From Gymnodinialimonas ulvae (GTDB lineage Bacteria > Pseudomonadota > Alphaproteobacteria > Rhodobacterales > Rhodobacteraceae), in NCBI RefSeq assembly GCF_037543845.1, contig NZ_JBBIFX010000002.1, positions 558,001 to 622,000 of the forward strand: a stretch of 64,000 bases of DNA, given 5' to 3'. Made by a program: the position numbers and the translations under genes. The stretch's first letter is position 1. Every line of letters begins with the position of its first letter. Shown here piece by piece: positions 33,158 through 40,646 of this stretch. The notes under the pieces were generated by a model. It was not told the origin of the DNA and made no database searches. It saw nothing but the letters and a program-made list of their open reading frames with translations.

Positions 33158-34699
33158 ATGATACGATCAATCGACCAACTTCGCCGTGCAGCCACGGCAC
33201 TCAAGAAGGCGTACCACGGCGGAGATCGGGGCGCCTTTTTGCGTATCCGGACCCATCTTCCCCGACCCGAAGACACGCCGCTCAAACACGCCGATATCCT
33301 GCATGTCATCGCCCGCGAGCAAGGCTTTGTCTCCTGGCCGCAGTTGAAACTGGCCGCCGAGACTCACGGCATGGACCGCGCCACCCGGCAACAACGCCTC
33401 GGTCTCGCGCTGTCCCACGGGCAGGAGGCCGTCGTCCGACAGCTTCTGACCGACGACCCCGACCTGCCGCAGGGCAACATCGGCCTCGCCTGTCGCCTCT
33501 ACCTGCACGATGACGTTGCCCGCCATCTTGCCGAGGATCCTGCCCGCGCCACCGCCCCCGCGCCGCAGCATCCGCCGCTCACCATGATGGCGCAATCCAA
33601 GGCGATCCACATGTTCCCGGACCGCGCGGCGGACATGCGCGCCATCGCCGATCTGCTGCTCGGTCACGGGGCCGATCCAAACTACAGCGCGGCCTATGAC
33701 GGCGACCCGTCGCACAAACTCTCCACCCTCTATTTCGCCCTCGGTCATGCCAACAATATGCCGCTCGCGGAATGGCTGCTCGACCATGGCGCCGATCCCA
33801 ATGATGGCGAAAGCCTCTACCACGCCACCGAACTGGGCCACCACGACGGCCTGCGCCTCCTGCTGTCCCATGGCGCCAGGCCGCACGGCACCAACGCCCT
33901 CCTGCGGGCGATGGATTTCCACGATGTCGCGGCCGTCCGCCTCCTGCTCGATGCCGGGGCCAGGCCTGACGATTTCAACGATGCCGAGATCGGCGGTGAG
34001 CAGCCCTGGGTCGTCCCCGCCCTGCATCAGGCCGCCCGCCGGATGAGCCCGCCCGAGATGATCGACCTCCTGCTCGATCACGGCGCCGACCCGACCCGGC
34101 CCTACGACGGCATGACCCCCTACGCCTATGCCCGCGTCTACGGAAATGCCCCGCTGGCCAGGGCGCTGGCCGACCGCGGCCATGCCACGCCGCTGTCGCC
34201 CTCCGAAGACCTGCTGGCCCGTGTGGCCGACGGCGCGGTCCCCGATGGCACCTATATCGACCCCGCCAAATTGCCCGACGGGTGCCGCACCATCATCCGC
34301 CAGATCCTGCACCTGCCCGGCAAGCTGCCCCATGTGCAGCGCCTCGTTGCAGTCGGCGTCGAAACCGACCGGCCCGATACCGAAGGCCTCACCCCCCTGC
34401 ACGCCGCCGGGTGGGAAGGCCTGCCCGATGTCATGGCGTTCCTTCTGCGCCAGAAGCCCGATCTGGGGCACGTCAACGGCTATGGCGGCACCTTGCTGTC
34501 GACCATCCTGCACGGCGCCGAGAACAACCCGTCCCGCACAGGGCGCGACTACGCCGCCTGCCTGCGCCTCGCGCTGGAAATGGGCGTCGCGATCCCGCGC
34601 GCCGCGCCGGACCGTGTGGGCGATCCGGACCTCTCCGCGATCCTAACCGAATGGGCCGACGCGCATCCCGGGCAGGTCGTGGACGGCGGCCCAACCTGA
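33158..34699 (+). CDS. ankyrin-repeat protein
   Basis: 513 residues, no signal peptide or membrane helix. A helical N-terminal region of about 90 residues (SIDQLRRAATALKKAYHGGD) precedes about ten ankyrin-like units. The clearest are LLLGHGADPNY near 167, WLLDHGADPNDGESLYHATE near 205, LLLDAGARPDDF near 265, LLLDHGADPTRPYDGMTPY near 305, and TEGLTPLHAAGWEGLPDVMA near 415. A protein-interaction scaffold is likely; the target is unknown. The 229 bp before it show no other gene. Confidence 0.87.
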   Translation: MIRSIDQLRRAATALKKAYHGGDRGAFLRIRTHLPRPEDTPLKHADILHVIAREQGFVSWPQLKLAAETHGMDRATRQQRLGLALSHGQEAVVRQLLTDDPDLPQGNIGLACRLYLHDDVARHLAEDPARATAPAPQHPPLTMMAQSKAIHMFPDRAADMRAIADLLLGHGADPNYSAAYDGDPSHKLSTLYFALGHANNMPLAEWLLDHGADPNDGESLYHATELGHHDGLRLLLSHGARPHGTNALLRAMDFHDVAAVRLLLDAGARPDDFNDAEIGGEQPWVVPALHQAARRMSPPEMIDLLLDHGADPTRPYDGMTPYAYARVYGNAPLARALADRGHATPLSPSEDLLARVADGAVPDGTYIDPAKLPDGCRTIIRQILHLPGKLPHVQRLVAVGVETDRPDTEGLTPLHAAGWEGLPDVMAFLLRQKPDLGHVNGYGGTLLSTILHGAENNPSRTGRDYAACLRLALEMGVAIPRAAPDRVGDPDLSAILTEWADAHPGQVVDGGPT

Positions 34700-34738
34700 G
34701 GCTTGGCGACCGGCGGGAATGGCGCTACCCCTCCGGTC

Positions 34739-35092
34739 ATGCAAGACGACTACACCCGCCGCCTGGCTGCCGCCCTCGCCGAATTGGAAGGCTCCGGCAT
34801 CAAACGCGCCAATTACGCGCCGCCGCTTTTCCGTGTCGCGCGCGCCATCGGCCTGCGCCCCCGTCCGCCGCATTACATGGGCTTCCTGCGCGCCGCCCTG
34901 CTGTCCGGCCCGGCCTTCGGGCTGATCTGGGGCCTCTTGATGTGGGTCGTCGCCTGGCAGGGCTCGGGCATGCCGATGGGCTTTGCGGTCCTCGCCTCAC
35001 TTCTCGCCGGGGTGCTCTTCGGGCTGGCGATGGCGGGGTATTACCGATGGGCGGCCAGCGAAGCGGGGCTCAGCCGCTGGCACGACCTGTAG
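34739..35092 (+). CDS. DUF6404 family small membrane protein
   Basis: 117 residues from the ATG at 34739. The short soluble head LEGSGIKRANYAPPLFRVAR, then LRPRPPHYMGF and two hydrophobic helices (about 55-80 and 84-103) match DUF6404-type proteins. No known function. The longer in-frame extension to 34703 lacks homology. Confidence 0.75.
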   Translation: MQDDYTRRLAAALAELEGSGIKRANYAPPLFRVARAIGLRPRPPHYMGFLRAALLSGPAFGLIWGLLMWVVAWQGSGMPMGFAVLASLLAGVLFGLAMAGYYRWAASEAGLSRWHDL

Positions 35093-35182
35093 GGCAGGGG
35101 GCGGCGTGATCCAGGGCACGCATGTTGATTTGGGCGGTGGGGCGGCTTAGGGCGCTGATCGCTTTGTGAGCTGGATCGCTTG

Positions 35183-35303
35183 GCCTGCGTGCATCGCTGC
35201 GCGCTACACTTTCGGCCCGACGCGCATCGCTTTGCGATGCGTTTGCCTGCGTGCATCGCTGCGCGCTACACTTTCGGCCCGACGCGCATCGCTTTGCGAT
35301 GCG
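35183..35303. repeat. perfect 59-bp direct repeat behind ffs
   Basis: Two identical 59-bp units, 35183-35241 and 35245-35303, separated by TTT. Each ends in a strong hairpin CGCATCGC-TTT-GCGATGCG. The second unit ends 3 bp before the 3' end of the SRP RNA gene, so on the minus strand both hairpins lie directly downstream of ffs. Confidence 0.95.
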
Positions 35304-35306
35304 CTG

Positions 35307-35408
35307 GGGTGAGAGGCTGGACAACGACCCAAGCAGGAATCGTTATGGCTGCTGCCTTCCGGCTCTGACCAGGTTGGCGAAGTGCTTGCCCGCGCCAACC
35401 TCTCACCC
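35307..35408 (-). ncRNA. ffs: signal recognition particle RNA, small bacterial type (4.5S)
   Basis: About 102 nt. The ends pair as GGGTGAGAGG and CCTCTCACCC. The apical part contains the universally conserved SRP domain IV core: GGTCAGAGCCGGAAGGCAGC followed by AGCC, with the asymmetric and symmetric loops bound by Ffh. No Alu domain, as expected for a Gram-negative. The exact ends are set by the terminal stem. It lies on the same strand as dnaX, ybaB and recR, recalling the scr-dnaX-yaaK-recR order of Firmicutes. Confidence 0.95.
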
Positions 35409-35485
35409 GTGCAGATAATCCCCCCAACCGCGAATCGCAAGATGGCTTGACCAATCCGCGCCCGCCACATGCCAACCCCGCCGCT

Positions 35486-35545
35486 CTTTCATCTTGCCAG
35501 AAAAACCTCGGGGGAGTCGCGGCACGCGACGGGGGCAGCGCCCCC
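35486..35545 (+). repeat. dispersed hairpin element, copy C
   Basis: Starts CTTTCATCTTGCCAGAAAAA, continues CCTCGGGGGAGTCGC, a short inverted GTCGCGGCACGCGAC, then GGGGGCAGCGCCCCC. It lies between ffs and the DMT permease gene and shares block order with copies A and D. Confidence 0.85.
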
Positions 35546-35614
35546 ACACCCCAAAACAACCTCCAACCGAACCACCCCCTTGCCGCGCCCCCCGTGCAGG
35601 CGTAGCCAATCCCC

Positions 35615-36544
35615 ATGCCAACCGCTCAAAACCCGCTCCGCGGCATCGCCCTGAAAATCGCCTCCGTCTGCGTCTTCGTCTCCATGGCGTCCCTCATCAA
35701 GGCCAGCGCCGACACCATCCCGCCGGGCCAGGCGGTGTTCTTCCGCTCCTTCTTCGCGATCCCCGTGATCCTCGTCTGGCTCGTCCTGCAACATGACCTC
35801 GCCCACGGGCTGGAGACGAAAAACCCCATGGGCCATCTCTGGCGCGGGCTGGTCGGCACCACCGCCATGGGGCTTGGCTTTGCGGGGCTCGGCCTTCTGC
35901 CTTTGCCCGAGGTCACCGCCATCGGCTATGCCGCGCCGATCCTCGTCGTCGTCTTCGCAGCGATGTTTCTAAACGAACAGGTCCGCCTGTTTCGCCTGTC
36001 GATGGTCGCACTCGGCATGGGGGGCGTTTTGATCGTGCTGTCGCCGCGGCTTGCACTGGATCCGACCACCGCCGACACCGGGCAGGCGCTGGGCGCGATG
36101 CTGGTGCTGATGGGGGCGGTCTGCGCCGCACTGGCACAGGTTTTCGTGCGCAAGCTCGTCCAGACCGAGCGCACCGCAGCCATCGTGTTCTGGTTCTCGA
36201 TCACCGCCTCCGCGCTGAGCCTGCTGACCATCCCATGGGGCTGGGCCTGGCCCACGCCCACGCAATGGGTGCTTCTGATCGGCGCGGGGCTGGCGGGCGG
36301 CGTCGGGCAGATTCTGCTGACTTCCTCCTACCGCTTCGCCGATGCGTCGCTGATTGCGCCGTTCGAATACACCTCGATGCTGCTGGCCATCGGTGTCGGC
36401 TATTTCATCTTTGCCGAGGTCCCGACCCCCACGATGCTGATGGGCGCGGCCCTGATCGTGGTGGCCGGCATCGCGATCATCTGGCGCGAACGCCAACTCG
36501 GCCTCAAACGCGGCGCCCGCAAAGCCGGCACGCCGCAGCCCTGA
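35615..36544 (+). CDS. DMT superfamily (EamA) permease
   Basis: 309 residues, ten hydrophobic segments arranged as two EamA repeats, ending in a basic tail RERQLGLKRGARKAG. Typical features: PPGQAVFFRSFFAIPVILV in helix 2, LPLPEVTAIGYAAPILVVVF, and in the second half RFADASLIAPFEYTSMLLAI. Members export amino acids or metabolites; the substrate is not predictable. Confidence 0.92.
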   Translation: MPTAQNPLRGIALKIASVCVFVSMASLIKASADTIPPGQAVFFRSFFAIPVILVWLVLQHDLAHGLETKNPMGHLWRGLVGTTAMGLGFAGLGLLPLPEVTAIGYAAPILVVVFAAMFLNEQVRLFRLSMVALGMGGVLIVLSPRLALDPTTADTGQALGAMLVLMGAVCAALAQVFVRKLVQTERTAAIVFWFSITASALSLLTIPWGWAWPTPTQWVLLIGAGLAGGVGQILLTSSYRFADASLIAPFEYTSMLLAIGVGYFIFAEVPTPTMLMGAALIVVAGIAIIWRERQLGLKRGARKAGTPQP

Positions 36545-36722
36545 TGCCGTAACGTCGCGTCATTTGCTGCCCCGCCTCAGATTTGACGCGCCTCCCGATC
36601 GCTTTCCCCCTTCGCGCCGCACGTTCGCCGTGTAGCCATTCTCCCACGCGGGATCGGCGGCAAGTGAAGGGGTTGCCGACCCGCGCCACCGGAGCGCGAT
36701 CTTCCGCAGCTTCGGTCCGCAC

Positions 36723-36863
36723 CCACCCTTGTGGTGGAGGCGGCGGTGGCACAGGGCAGCACTCCGTCCTGTCCCACCGGAGGGGGTCGGGCCACGTCTC
36801 TGGCAGAGCGCAGGCCCGACCCCTTTCTGTATCCCGCCCCCGCCTCTGTATCCCGCCCCCGCC
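36723..36863 (+). promoter_or_regulatory. hairpin-rich leader upstream of hupE with a 19-bp tandem repeat
   Basis: In the 405-bp gene-free spacer 36545-36949 three successive stems occur: 36723-36737 (CCACC/GGTGG), 36745-36778 (GGTGG-ACAGG pairing with CCTGT-CCACC, one internal mismatch) and 36783-36823 (GGGGTCGGGCC/GGCCCGACCCC, 11 perfect pairs, nested CTCTG/CAGAG, followed by TTT). Two identical 19-bp units follow at 36826-36844 and 36845-36863. Position 87 bp before hupE suggests a 5' leader; a non-functional repeat is the alternative. The part 36545-36722 shows nothing I can name. Confidence 0.45.
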
Positions 36864-36949
36864 CCGCGCCCTTTGCTCCCAATGCAGTTGACCTCGCCAA
36901 GCCACACGATACCCTTGGCGCGACAGACAAATTCACCGGGACAACGATC

Positions 36950-37543
36950 ATGCAACGCACCCCCCTTCACCTCCTTGCTGCTGCCCTCCCGCTGCTTGTG
37001 CTGGCAAGCGCCGCCTCCGCCCATACCGGCGAGGGGATCAACACCGGCTTCGCCTCGGGCTTCTGGCACCCGATCCTCGGCTGGGACCACGTCGTGGCCA
37101 TGGTCGCCGTCGGCCTCTGGGGCGCGTTCCTCGGCAAGCCCGCGATCTGGATCCTGCCCATCGTCTTCCCGCTGGTCATGGCGCTTGGCGGCGCGATGGG
37201 TGTTGTCGGTGTGCCGCTGCCTGCGGTGGAAACCGGCATCGCGCTCTCGGGTGTAATCCTCGGCCTGCTGATCGCCTTCGCGGTCAAGGCGCCGATCTGG
37301 GTCGCGGCCGTCATCGTCGGCATCTTCGCCATCTTCCACGGCCACGCCCATGGCGGCGAGCTTCCCGAGCAATTCAGCGCCTATGGCTACGCCGTCGGCT
37401 TTGTGATTGGCACCGGCCTGCTGCACCTGGTGGGTATCGCGCTTGGCTTCCTGACCAAAAGCTCGGTGGGCACCTGGGCCGCGCGGGGCATCGGCGGCGC
37501 AATCGCGCTGGTCGGGGCCGCGTTCCTCTTTGGCCTGGCCTAA
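36950..37543 (+). CDS. HupE/UreJ family metal transporter
   Basis: 197 residues with a cleavable signal (1-24, ending ASAASAH) and about six hydrophobic segments. The family metal signatures are present: GFWHPILGWDHVVAMVAVG near 35-53 and FHGHAHGGELPE near 132-143. HupE/UreJ proteins carry Ni2+ or Co2+. The ATG at 36950 starts the signal peptide; the in-frame extension upstream is non-coding. No hydrogenase or urease genes are nearby. Followed by a second membrane protein of similar type 21 bp later. Confidence 0.9.
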   Translation: MQRTPLHLLAAALPLLVLASAASAHTGEGINTGFASGFWHPILGWDHVVAMVAVGLWGAFLGKPAIWILPIVFPLVMALGGAMGVVGVPLPAVETGIALSGVILGLLIAFAVKAPIWVAAVIVGIFAIFHGHAHGGELPEQFSAYGYAVGFVIGTGLLHLVGIALGFLTKSSVGTWAARGIGGAIALVGAAFLFGLA

Positions 37544-37564
37544 GCCGCGCGGACGGTTTCGACC

Positions 37565-38188
37565 GTGAAACCTCGCTATCTCAGTGCCTTGGCACTCGCC
37601 GTCGCGCCCACCAGCGCGGCGGCCCATTCGTTTGAATCCGGTGCCGACCTCTATGCGCAATTTGTCGAAGGCGCGGGCGTCGTCGTGACCTATCCGGCGG
37701 TGTTCCTGCCGCTTCTGGCGCTCGGCCTCTTCCTGTCGCTCTGGCACGCCGAGGGCATGGTCCGCGCCTGGCCCGTCTTCCTTCTGGGCCAGCTTGCGGG
37801 CATTGCCGTGGCGCCGCTGGTGGGCGAATGGATCCTGCCGCTGATGATGGGCACGGGCCTGATCGTGGGCGCACTGGCGGCGCTCCTGCCGCACCCGGGT
37901 CGCATCGCGGCCCTGTTCTTCGCGGGCCTGCTCGGCATTCTCGCGCTGGCGCTCGGCCTCGAAGGTCACGCCCTGTTCGAGCTTCCGGTGTTGATCCACC
38001 TGGGCCTGATCTTCGGCACCAACGCCACGGTCGCTCTGGCCGCCGGCATTGCGCGGCTGGCGATGGACCGCGTGCCCGCCGACTGGATGCGCATCACCCT
38101 GCGCGTTGCGGCCTCGTGGATCGCGGCGATGCTGATGCTGATCCTGGCCTTCACCGTCCGCACCGGGCCGGGCGGCGGCGGGCTCTGA
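37565..38188 (+). CDS. HupE/UreJ-like membrane protein
   Basis: 207 residues beginning at a GTG (37565) with a signal-like start MKPRYLSALALAVAPTSAAA, then about six hydrophobic segments. His residues recur in SAAAHSFESG, LWHAEG and ALLPHPGR, but the clear HupE metal motifs of the upstream gene are missing. It is most likely a partner or diverged paralogue of the preceding HupE protein, co-transcribed with it. Exact function unknown. Confidence 0.75.
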   Translation: MKPRYLSALALAVAPTSAAAHSFESGADLYAQFVEGAGVVVTYPAVFLPLLALGLFLSLWHAEGMVRAWPVFLLGQLAGIAVAPLVGEWILPLMMGTGLIVGALAALLPHPGRIAALFFAGLLGILALALGLEGHALFELPVLIHLGLIFGTNATVALAAGIARLAMDRVPADWMRITLRVAASWIAAMLMLILAFTVRTGPGGGGL

Positions 38189-38235
38189 CGGGCAAACGCC
38201 TGACGGCGCACACCTGCACCCGCTCGATCCGACCA

Positions 38236-38268
38236 AAACGAAAAAGCCCCCGCGCAGGTGGCGGGGGC
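38236..38268 (-). terminator. Rho-independent terminator of the VPLPA-CTERM gene
   Basis: Minus strand: stem GCCCCCGC/GCGGGGGC with a 7-base loop, followed by TTTTT and then CGTTTT. It lies 37 bp beyond the stop at 38305. The stem could also stop the convergent HupE-like transcript. Confidence 0.85.
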
Positions 38269-38304
38269 CATGTCGTGTAATCTCGTATCAACTGACCCGG
38301 TGGA

Positions 38305-38757
38305 TCAGGCCATCGTGTTGCGACGACGCACGGCTGCAAACGCACCAAGAGCGGCCAGAAGCAACGCACCACCTGCCGGCAGCGGCACAGGTGCCAGCGA
38401 GGACGATCCACTGACCGACCCGCCAGCCGACGCGCTCACCGAGCCGGACCCTGTCGTGGATGTCTGGATCACGGTGATGACACCGCCCGAGGACGAGGCG
38501 GATGATGACGCCGACGCCGATGCCGATACCGACGAAGAAGATGAGCTGCTGAAGCTTCCGCCCCGCGTGGTGAATTGCGAAAGAAGCGATGTGCGCGACG
38601 GAATGAACCGCTGCGAGGGGCTGACGCTGTAGCCGCTGTTGGTCCAATGAACCGACGTTGCCTCGGCCTGTTGCGCCGTGCCGAAGGTCATTGCCATGGC
38701 TGCCGCCGCGATTGTTGTCATGCCGAACCGACCGGCGTTGTTAAGACTCGTACTCAT
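38305..38757 (-). CDS. serine-rich VPLPA-CTERM surface/exported protein
   Basis: 150 residues. Signal peptide about 1-34 (GMTTIAAAAMAMTFGTAQQA), a short central region, a long Ser/Ala-rich stretch (about 72-120), and a C-terminal sorting tail: APVPLPAGG, one hydrophobic helix and RRRNTMA. VPLPA-CTERM tails are processed by dedicated exosortases in Rhodobacterales and go with exopolysaccharide export. The ATG 38757 is preceded by AAGGGA; the frame extends upstream to 38814 without signal features. No exosortase gene is in the window. Confidence 0.85.
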   Translation of the reverse strand: MSTSLNNAGRFGMTTIAAAAMAMTFGTAQQAEATSVHWTNSGYSVSPSQRFIPSRTSLLSQFTTRGGSFSSSSSSSVSASASASSSASSSGGVITVIQTSTTGSGSVSASAGGSVSGSSSLAPVPLPAGGALLLAALGAFAAVRRRNTMA

Positions 38758-38952
38758 TTGTATTTCCCTTGTTACCTGATCGCGCTCGACATGAGCGGAA
38801 AAGTGCCGAAACATACAGACATGTACGCAACACTTTCAACCAAATAAAAGTTTACCTACGCGCCTGAGCGGATCTGACCTCGTTTGCGGCTGGTCCATTT
38901 GCGTCGATTTCATCTCCAGTGGGGCGCGCATCATGCGCGTCCCGAGCGCGCC

Positions 38953-39423
38953 TTAGCCCTGCGCGCGCCGGTAATCGTCCTCCGCCAGATCGCCTTGCCG
39001 GACCAAAAGCCCCTGCAACCGCTGCATCACCCGCCCGCGCGCCAGCTTCAGCGTCTGCAGCGCCAGCCGTGCCGACAAGGTCTTCGCCGACAGGTCCAGC
39101 ACCACTTGCACCCGCGTCATGTCCGGGCGCAGGTGCACGAAACTCATCTCGAAGACCGCGTCCATCCCGCCCACGCTGGTCCGGATCTCGCACCGTTCCG
39201 GGCCGTCCAGAGCGCTGATCTCCGATGCAATCGGGCGCAGGCGTCCGCGCACCGTGACCTGTCCGCGCCACCCGCATCCCGCCTCCGGCGTGGCCCAATT
39301 GCCCACCCGTGACAACTCTGCCCCCCGGCCTTTGACCTCGGCCTCGATGCCGCTGAAATCGGTGAACCGCGCCCAGGTGATGTCCGCCGGTGCGTCGACA
39401 TCTTCGGAAACCTTGAACTTCAT
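38953..39423 (-). CDS. SRPBCC family (START-like) protein
   Basis: 156 residues. MKFKVSEDVDAPADITWARF at the start and alternating strands with a long C-terminal helix (LALQTLKLARGRVMQRLQGL) fit the SRPBCC/polyketide-cyclase-like lipid-binding fold. No catalytic residues can be named. A GC-rich inverted repeat without a T-run lies just beyond the stop (about 38922-38943). Ligand unknown. Confidence 0.8.
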   Translation of the reverse strand: MKFKVSEDVDAPADITWARFTDFSGIEAEVKGRGAELSRVGNWATPEAGCGWRGQVTVRGRLRPIASEISALDGPERCEIRTSVGGMDAVFEMSFVHLRPDMTRVQVVLDLSAKTLSARLALQTLKLARGRVMQRLQGLLVRQGDLAEDDYRRAQG

Positions 39424-39510
39424 GACCCCTGCATCTCCCGCTCTGACCCCACCGCTGAACGCGCCCCGATTTGCCGGGGCAGGGGCGGCGGCGTCAAGGC
39501 CAAGCGCCCC

Positions 39511-40494
39511 TTACGCCAGCGTATCGGCCAGCCAGTGTTGCAGCAGGAAATGCGCAATCGCCCCCTTGCGCGCGGGCAACATGCCGGGATCATTGCCCGC
39601 GAAGACCTCCAACATCTCGCTGCGTGTGACCCATTTCGCATCCTCGATTTCGCTGGGGTCAATCGTGATCTCGGTCGACACGGCCTCGCCCCGGCAGCCG
39701 AACATCAATGACGCGGGGAACGGCCAGGGCTGGCTCGACAGGTATTCGACCGCGCCGACACGCACGCCGGCTTCCTCAAGGACCTCGCGGCGCACCGCCG
39801 CCTCGATGGTCTCGCCCGGCTCGATGAACCCCGCCAGAAGCGAATACATCCCCTCCGGCCATCCCGGCGAACGCCCGACCAGAACCGCATCGCCATGGGT
39901 GATCAACATGATCACGACCGGGTCGGTGCGCGGAAAATGGTGCCCACCGCAGGCCGGGCAATCGCGCTGCCAACCGGCCATGGTCAGGTCGCTTTTCGCG
40001 CCGCATTTGGCGCAGAACTGATGCGTCGCGTGCCACGTCAGGATCGCGCGCGCCGTCGCCGCCAATTCCGCATCGCGCCGGTCGAGCCGGTTCATCAACC
40101 CGCGCAATTCGCGGAACGCCGCGCCGCTCTCGGCCTCCGACGGATGCACCTGCACCGACGGGTCCAGAAACGCGTTCACGCCTTCCTCATCGACATCCGC
40201 AGGGGTCCAGGCCGAGATGTCGCGCGCAAACAAAAGCGTCTCGCCCGCCGCGTCATAGCCCAACAGGATCGGTGGCTCGCTGGCCCGTCCAAAGACCGGC
40301 GCCCGCGCCGGCCGAAACGCCAGCGCCACGTCGCCTTGAGCCGGGTCGCCCGTCACCATCGGCTTGCCCCGCCACAGCGGCAGGATCTGCGAATCACCGT
40401 CCAAAGCGCTTTTCAAGGCCTCGGCATCACCCCGCAATTCCGCCGCGCGGTTCAGGCCGGATGTCCCAAATGTCACTGATTCCGCATGTTTCAT
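39511..40494 (-). CDS. nudC: NAD(+) diphosphatase NudC
   Basis: 327 residues. Hydrolyses NADH/NAD to NMNH and AMP, and can remove NAD caps from RNA. Zinc ribbon: FCAKCGAKSD followed by DCPACGGHHFPR. The Nudix box is GFIEPGETIEAAVRREVLEE followed by AGV, and the NudC-specific SQPWPFPAS follows it. The ATG at 40494 has GGAAGG upstream; the ATG 24 bases earlier is less well placed. Single gene; divergent from cpdB. Confidence 0.95.
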   Translation of the reverse strand: MKHAESVTFGTSGLNRAAELRGDAEALKSALDGDSQILPLWRGKPMVTGDPAQGDVALAFRPARAPVFGRASEPPILLGYDAAGETLLFARDISAWTPADVDEEGVNAFLDPSVQVHPSEAESGAAFRELRGLMNRLDRRDAELAATARAILTWHATHQFCAKCGAKSDLTMAGWQRDCPACGGHHFPRTDPVVIMLITHGDAVLVGRSPGWPEGMYSLLAGFIEPGETIEAAVRREVLEEAGVRVGAVEYLSSQPWPFPASLMFGCRGEAVSTEITIDPSEIEDAKWVTRSEMLEVFAGNDPGMLPARKGAIAHFLLQHWLADTLA

Positions 40495-40646
40495 GGGCGG
40501 TCCTTCCGTTAACGTCACGTGCCATTTCTATGGCCGCAGGGCAACACCGCCGCATCGCGGCATGAAATGTGCACAGTTCTGCCATCTAAGGCTTCGACTC
40601 CGCCCGCAACCACCTCAAGTTGTGCGTGAACGACTGGGTAACAATC

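Noticed and set aside
36545..36949. Cobalamin riboswitch before hupE
   Set aside because: No B12 box or conserved junction sequence could be found; only unassigned hairpins.
38920..38943. Terminator after the SRPBCC gene (38953-39423)
   Set aside because: A 10-bp hairpin with one bulge is present but has no T-run on either side, so it is not called as a terminator.
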